Shown: in pieces, positions 59,540-64,000 of the stretch
Layout of the letters: each line of letters begins with the position of its first letter
How positions within the stretch are numbered: position 1 is the first letter of the stretch
Source: Stictocephala bisonia
Lineage: Eukaryota; Arthropoda; Insecta; Hemiptera; Membracidae
Reading direction: 5' to 3'
NCBI GenBank assembly: GCA_035578905.1
Contig: JAQJVL010002605.1
Span: forward strand, 1-64,000
Length of the DNA: 64,000 nt
The notes under the pieces: model-generated
Databases searched by the model: none
Told to the model about the DNA's origin: nothing
The model's input: the letters and a program-made list of their open reading frames with translations, nothing else
Position numbers and translations under genes: made by a program

Positions 59540-61735
59540 CTTATCGGATTTGTGGGGGCAATGCAAAGAACTTGCCTGTAGAAAAAAACTAGGAGTACAT
59601 CCACCATATTAACAGCTCTATACCTCCCCCACTTCCCATAGAGCAACAACCCATGTATTTGTGGGGGCGATGCAAAGAACTTGCCTGTAGAAAAAAACTA
59701 GGAGTACATCCACCACATTAACAGCTCTATACCTCCCCCACTTCCCATAGAGCAACAACCCATGTATTTGCGGGGGCGATGCAAAGAACTTGCCTGTAGA
59801 AAAAAACTAGGAGTACATCCACCACATTAACAGCTCTATACCTCCCCCACTTCCCATAGAACAACAACCCATGTATTTGTGGGGGCGATGCAAAGAACTT
59901 GCCTGTAGAAAAAAACTAGGAGTACATCCACCACATTAACAGCTCTATACCTCCCCCACTTCCCATAGAACAACAACCCATGTATTTGTGGGGGCGATGC
60001 AAAGAACTTGCCTGTAGAAAAAAACTAGGAGTACATCCACCACATTAACAGCTCTATACCTCCCCCACTTCCCATAGAACAACAACCCATGTATTTGTGG
60101 GGGCGATGCAAAGAACTTGCCTGTAGAAAAAAACTAGGAGTACATCCACCACATTGACAGCTCTATACCTCCCCCACTTTCCATAGAACAACAACCCATG
60201 TATTTGTGGGGGTGATGCAAAGAACTTGCCTGTAGAAAAAAACTAGGAGTACATCCACCACATTAACAGCTCTATACCTCCCCCACTTCCCATAGAACAT
60301 CAACCCATGTATTTGTGGGGGCGATGCAAAGAACTTGCCTGTAGAAAAAAACTAGGAGTACATCCACCACATTGACAGCTCTATACCTCCCCCACTTCCA
60401 ATAGAGCAACAACCCATGTATTTGTTGGGGCGATGCAAAGAACTTGCCTGTAGAAAAAAACTAGGAGTACATCCACCACATTAACAGCTCTATACTTCCC
60501 CCACTTCCAATAGAGCAACAACCCATGTATTTGCGGGGGCGATGCAAAGAACTTGCCTGTAGAAAAAAACTAGGAGTACATCCACCACATTGACAGCTCT
60601 ATACCTCCCCCACTTCCCATAGAACAACAACCCATGTATTTGCGGGGGCGATGCAAAGAACTTGCCTGTAGAAGACACCAGGAGTACATTCACCACACTG
60701 ACAGCTCTATACCTCCCCACTTCCCATTGAGTAACAACCCATGTATTTGCGGTGGCGATGCAAAGAACTTGCCTGTAGAAGACACCAGGAGTACATTCAC
60801 CACACTGACAGCTCTATACCTCCCCCACTTCCCATAGAGCAACAACCCATGGATTTGCGGGGGCGATGCAAAGAACTTGCCTGTAGAAGACACCAGGAGT
60901 ACATTCACCACACTGACAGCTCTATACCTCCCCCACTTCCCATAGAGCAACAAACCATGTATTTGCGGGGGCGATGCAAAGAAATTGCCTGTAGAAAAAA
61001 ACTAGGAGTACATCCACCACATTGACAGCTCTATACCTCCCCCACTTCCCATAGAGCAACAACCCATGTATTTGCGGGGGCGATGCAAAGAACGTGCCTG
61101 TAGAAAAAAAACTAGGAGTACATCCACAACATTGACAGCTCTATATCTCCCCAACTTCCCATATAGCAACAACCCATGTATTTGCGGGGGTGATGCAAAG
61201 AACTTGTCTGTACAAAAAAACTAGGAGTACATCCACCACATTGACAGCTCTATACCTCCCCCACTTCCCATAGAGCAACAACCCATGTATTTGCGGGGGC
61301 GATGCAAAGAACTTGCCTGTAGAAAAAAACTAGGAGTACATCCACCACATTGACAGCTCTATACCTCCCCCACTTCACATAGAGCAACAACCCATGTATT
61401 TGTGGGGGTGATGCAAAGAACTTGCCTGTAGAAGACACCAGGAGTACATTCACCACACTGACAGCTCTATACCTCCCCCACTTCCCATAGAGCTACAACC
61501 CATGGATTTGCGGGAGCGATGCAAAGAACTTGCCTGTAGAAGACACCAGGAGTACATTCACCACACTGACAGCTCTATACCTCCCCCACTTCCCATAGAG
61601 CTACAACTCATGTATTTGTGTGGACGATGCAATGAACTTGCCTGTAGAAGACACCAGGAGTACATTCACCACATTGACAACTCTATACTTAGGTACCCCA
61701 CTTCCTGTAGAGCAACAACCCATGTACTTTTGGGG
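59540..61735. repeat. 109-bp tandem array, about 20 copies
   Basis: Period 109 bp measured between CCATGTATTT positions 59651, 59760 and 59869. Two subtypes: one with GAAAAAAACTAGGAGTACAT, one with GAAGACACCAGGAGTACATT. The first fills 59540-60660, the second 60660-60950, then the first again to about 61420 and the second to the end. Frames such as CKELACRRHQEY are periodic artefacts. Confidence 0.95.
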
Positions 61736-61739
61736 GGAT

Positions 61740-62960
61740 TTGTCCGTACTTTCTCTCAGAACACATCGCCAATACCTTCTATAGTGACTTTAGACGGTTT
61801 CTCCGTTGAGAATATCTGTGACTCAGCTAGACTTTTCTCAATACTCTCATCCTCGATTTATTTACATCCTGTGTATCCACCACTTACATATGAATTCAAT
61901 GGTCCTTCCATTTTGGGATTTATATATTTCACAGCCTCGGATATCTTAGAACCTTCAGAGCGATTTGATATGAACAAGAGATCAGGTTCTGGTAACCTAA
62001 CTCCATCCTTACTGCACCTCTGTCAATTTTTTATAGCTGAGCCACTAAGGATGATATTCAAGTCATCTATAAGTCAGGGCAATTTCCTTTCCTCAAAGCC
62101 AGTCATATAGTCGTCATCCTGAAGAATGGAAACTCTGCAGAAGTTAAAACTACAACCCTACAACTATTACGTCTTCCATCAGTAAATATTTTGATCAGCT
62201 GGTTATTTCCAAGTTAAAACCCTTTCTGAGCCCTGTTATCGGCATGGCTTCGTCTCGGTGCAATCATCAACGAAAAACTTACTCATTGTTGAAGACTATA
62301 TATTGTCTTCATTTAATAGAGGTAAACAGGTGGATGTTGCTTTAGTCGATTCGCGAAAGCATTTGATAAGGTAGATGACGGCATTTTGACACGTAAATTC
62401 AAAAACTATGGTATTACTGAACCTTTGCTTAGCTGACTGTCTTGGCTTACCGTTGCCTGCTGGGTAAATTTCTGGCTCCTCCTTGGGGAATTTCTTCAAA
62501 CTTCTGGTGTCCCACAGGGCTCACTTCTGAGGGTATCATTCCCAACATTTCCTTTGACATTCACATTGATAATTTGTGTGGTCGTGCCAGTAGACTTCTA
62601 GGCTTCATCTTCAGATCCACTCTAGGTTTGCGCAGTTCTCAAGCACCGAGGTCCCAGTATTGCCCCCTTGTTCGCCAACTCCTTGTATATGCCAGTGTGA
62701 TCTGATCTCCCTACTTAATCGGACATAAACGAAGTCTTAAATCCATCTAATAGAGATTTATTAGACTTGTTGGAGTACGGCAAGGCATACTATAAAGGGA
62801 TGTCCCGATTCATCTACTCCAATTTGAGCTCAATCTCAAGGACTTGCAAGTGCTGGAATTGTATTTATCTTCGAACTCCTCAATGGTTCCATTGACGTCC
62901 CTAACTTGTTTGTTGAAGTGGACCCGACCACAGAAACTCTTCAGTAGAAACTAATATACC
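61740..62960 (+). pseudogene. Dead jockey/R1-like LINE
   Basis: Fragments in several frames: FNGPSILGFIYFTASDILEP, PSLLHLCQFFIAEPLRMIF (pre-RT and RT fingers), FAKAFDKVDDGILTRKFKNY (RT motif A), SGVPQGSLL (motif B) and RASRLLGFIFRSTLG (C-terminal). YADD-containing part is lost. Many stops. Confidence 0.75.
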
Positions 62961-63118
62961 AGACATTTTTAAATCTACAGTCCTATGGTGAGAATGATGC
63001 GAGAATGATGTCAGGTAGTAAAACTTAATTTTCTTATTATCAGATTCCACTAATTTTTAATAGGCCAATATTTATATTTTGTTTTCTTTACAATATAAAG
63101 GTGGGTTGATTGAATATT

Positions 63119-63120
<2 letters not shown>

Positions 63121-63181
<61 letters not shown>
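63121..63181. repeat. (TA)n microsatellite
   Basis: About 30 TA dinucleotides. Confidence 0.98.
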
Positions 63182-63183
<2 letters not shown>

Positions 63184-63352
63184 TTCGACTACCGTTCATC
63201 TTCGACTACGCATACTTTGTAGGATTGTTTGTCAGATCAATACAAGCAAATAATGCATTTTAACATGTGTCCTATTTCGATTCGTTTTCTGTCTGTATGT
63301 GTTTTTTACAAAAAATGTAATATCTCAAAAACGCTTTGACATAAAATACTAA

Positions 63353-63864
63353 ATTTTCGTATGAATGTTGATCTTACAAGATTACTTTTTATGTAAAAAG
63401 CTGAGTGTATATAAATATCAGTTTAAAACTGGTGGCTGTCTAAACATTTCAATGTCAAATATTGAAAAACTACTCATTTTACCCAAAAATTTAGTTAACA
63501 GTATTTGTAGACTACGTTATGCCAAATTCAACAGTATGCCAAATTAAAAGACTGGTTGACAAATAACTGAGAAAACTCATTTTTGTGACTGAAATCATTG
63601 TTATCTGGGTACTTTACTCGGATAATACTGTTTCAGTCACAAAAATAAATTTTCTCAGTTATTTGTCAACCAGTCTTTTAAATTAGCATACTGTTGAATT
63701 TGGCATAACGTAGTTTACAAATATTGTAAATTAATATTTGTTGTAAGGTGAGTAGTTTTGATATTTGACTGACATTTTTAGACAGCCACCGTTTGGAAAC
63801 TGATATAATCTGTCATTCAGCCTTTTTTCGTGAAATATTACTTTTTTAAGATCAACTTTCATAT
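63353..63864. repeat. Foldback element, arms about 240 bp
   Basis: Left arm 63353-63610 and right arm 63620-63864 are inverted copies (shared strings include GACTGGTTGACAAATAACTG and ACGTTATGCCAAATTCAACA) with a short centre. No internal gene; a MITE or snap-back hairpin. Confidence 0.85.
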
Positions 63865-63899
63865 GAAAACTCTGTCTGTCTGGATGTGTTGTTTACATA

Positions 63900-64000
63900 G
63901 TTTATGAAAATGAAATGAAAGGAGTTGAAAAATGGCTTTATTAAATGGGTGAAGTTAGGACTGTAAAGTCCTCTCTAACACTTAACCCCAACATGTTTCA
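63900..64000 (-). mobile_element. LINE 3' end (fragment)
   Basis: GAAGTTAGGACTGTAAAGTC...TAACACTTAACCCC matches 47137-47175 at the 3' end of the 46915-51850 LINE and is preceded by TGAAATGAAA. It continues past the window end. Confidence 0.65.

Noticed and set aside
59540..61735. Regular spaced repeats that could suggest a CRISPR array
   Set aside because: The whole 109-bp unit is repeated, with no unique spacers, in a eukaryotic context.

Overview
The window is eukaryotic and almost certainly arthropod, probably insect. All genes use GT-AG introns or none, many promoters pair a TATA-type box with a TCAGT initiator about 30 bp downstream (the arthropod form), and two exons at the right resemble an insect gustatory receptor. 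Most of the window is mobile DNA nested in one 39-bp satellite array. No bacterial operon, rRNA or CRISPR array is present.

Region by region: 1-1360 is AT-rich DNA with at most doubtful exons. 1361-1840 is degenerate 39-bp satellite. 1841-21360 is a complete but decayed Maverick/Polinton (adintovirus-like) element, Mav-1, with ~0.6 kb terminal inverted repeats (TIRs). 21361-22229 is satellite. 22230-42669 is a second, better preserved Maverick, Mav-2, with ~0.5 kb TIRs and a perfect 6-bp target duplication GGTGTA. 42670-44088, 45307-46914 and 51851-53835 are satellite, interrupted by a 5'-truncated LINE (44089-45306) and a LINE insertion (46915-51850) that itself holds a tRNA-derived SINE. 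53836-59500 holds receptor-like exons, a Ty3/gypsy tail and a Penelope-like element. 59540-61735 is a 109-bp tandem array, followed by a dead jockey-like LINE, a (TA)n tract, a 0.5-kb foldback and one more LINE 3' end.

Both Mavericks carry their genes on the minus strand in nearly the same order: protein-primed DNA polymerase B, integrase with chromodomain, FtsK/HerA-type packaging ATPase, a small gene that looks like the eIF2alpha-phosphatase adaptor PPP1R15/GADD34, a coiled-coil protein, a tail-fibre-like protein, a phospholipase-A2-like basic protein, an adenain-type protease, penton, major capsid protein, and small unknown genes. Together these describe a virus-like transposon able to replicate, build a capsid and integrate. 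Mav-1 adds host-interaction genes: an eight-exon RING gene, a BIR-domain (IAP-like) gene, an F-box gene and a glycosyltransferase-like gene. Most Mav-1 capsid genes are broken. In Mav-2 the polymerase has two nonsense codons and the capsid gene two breaks, while the integrase, ATPase, penton, fibre-like and coiled-coil genes read through.

The least expected signals are: (i) a family of at least ten double hairpins in both Mavericks whose stems covary and whose mismatches become G-U pairs only on the gene strand; (ii) the PPP1R15-like gene; (iii) spliced genes and non-coding leader exons inside the elements; (iv) a repeated promoter layout. No search or folding software was run; family names rest on motif recognition.
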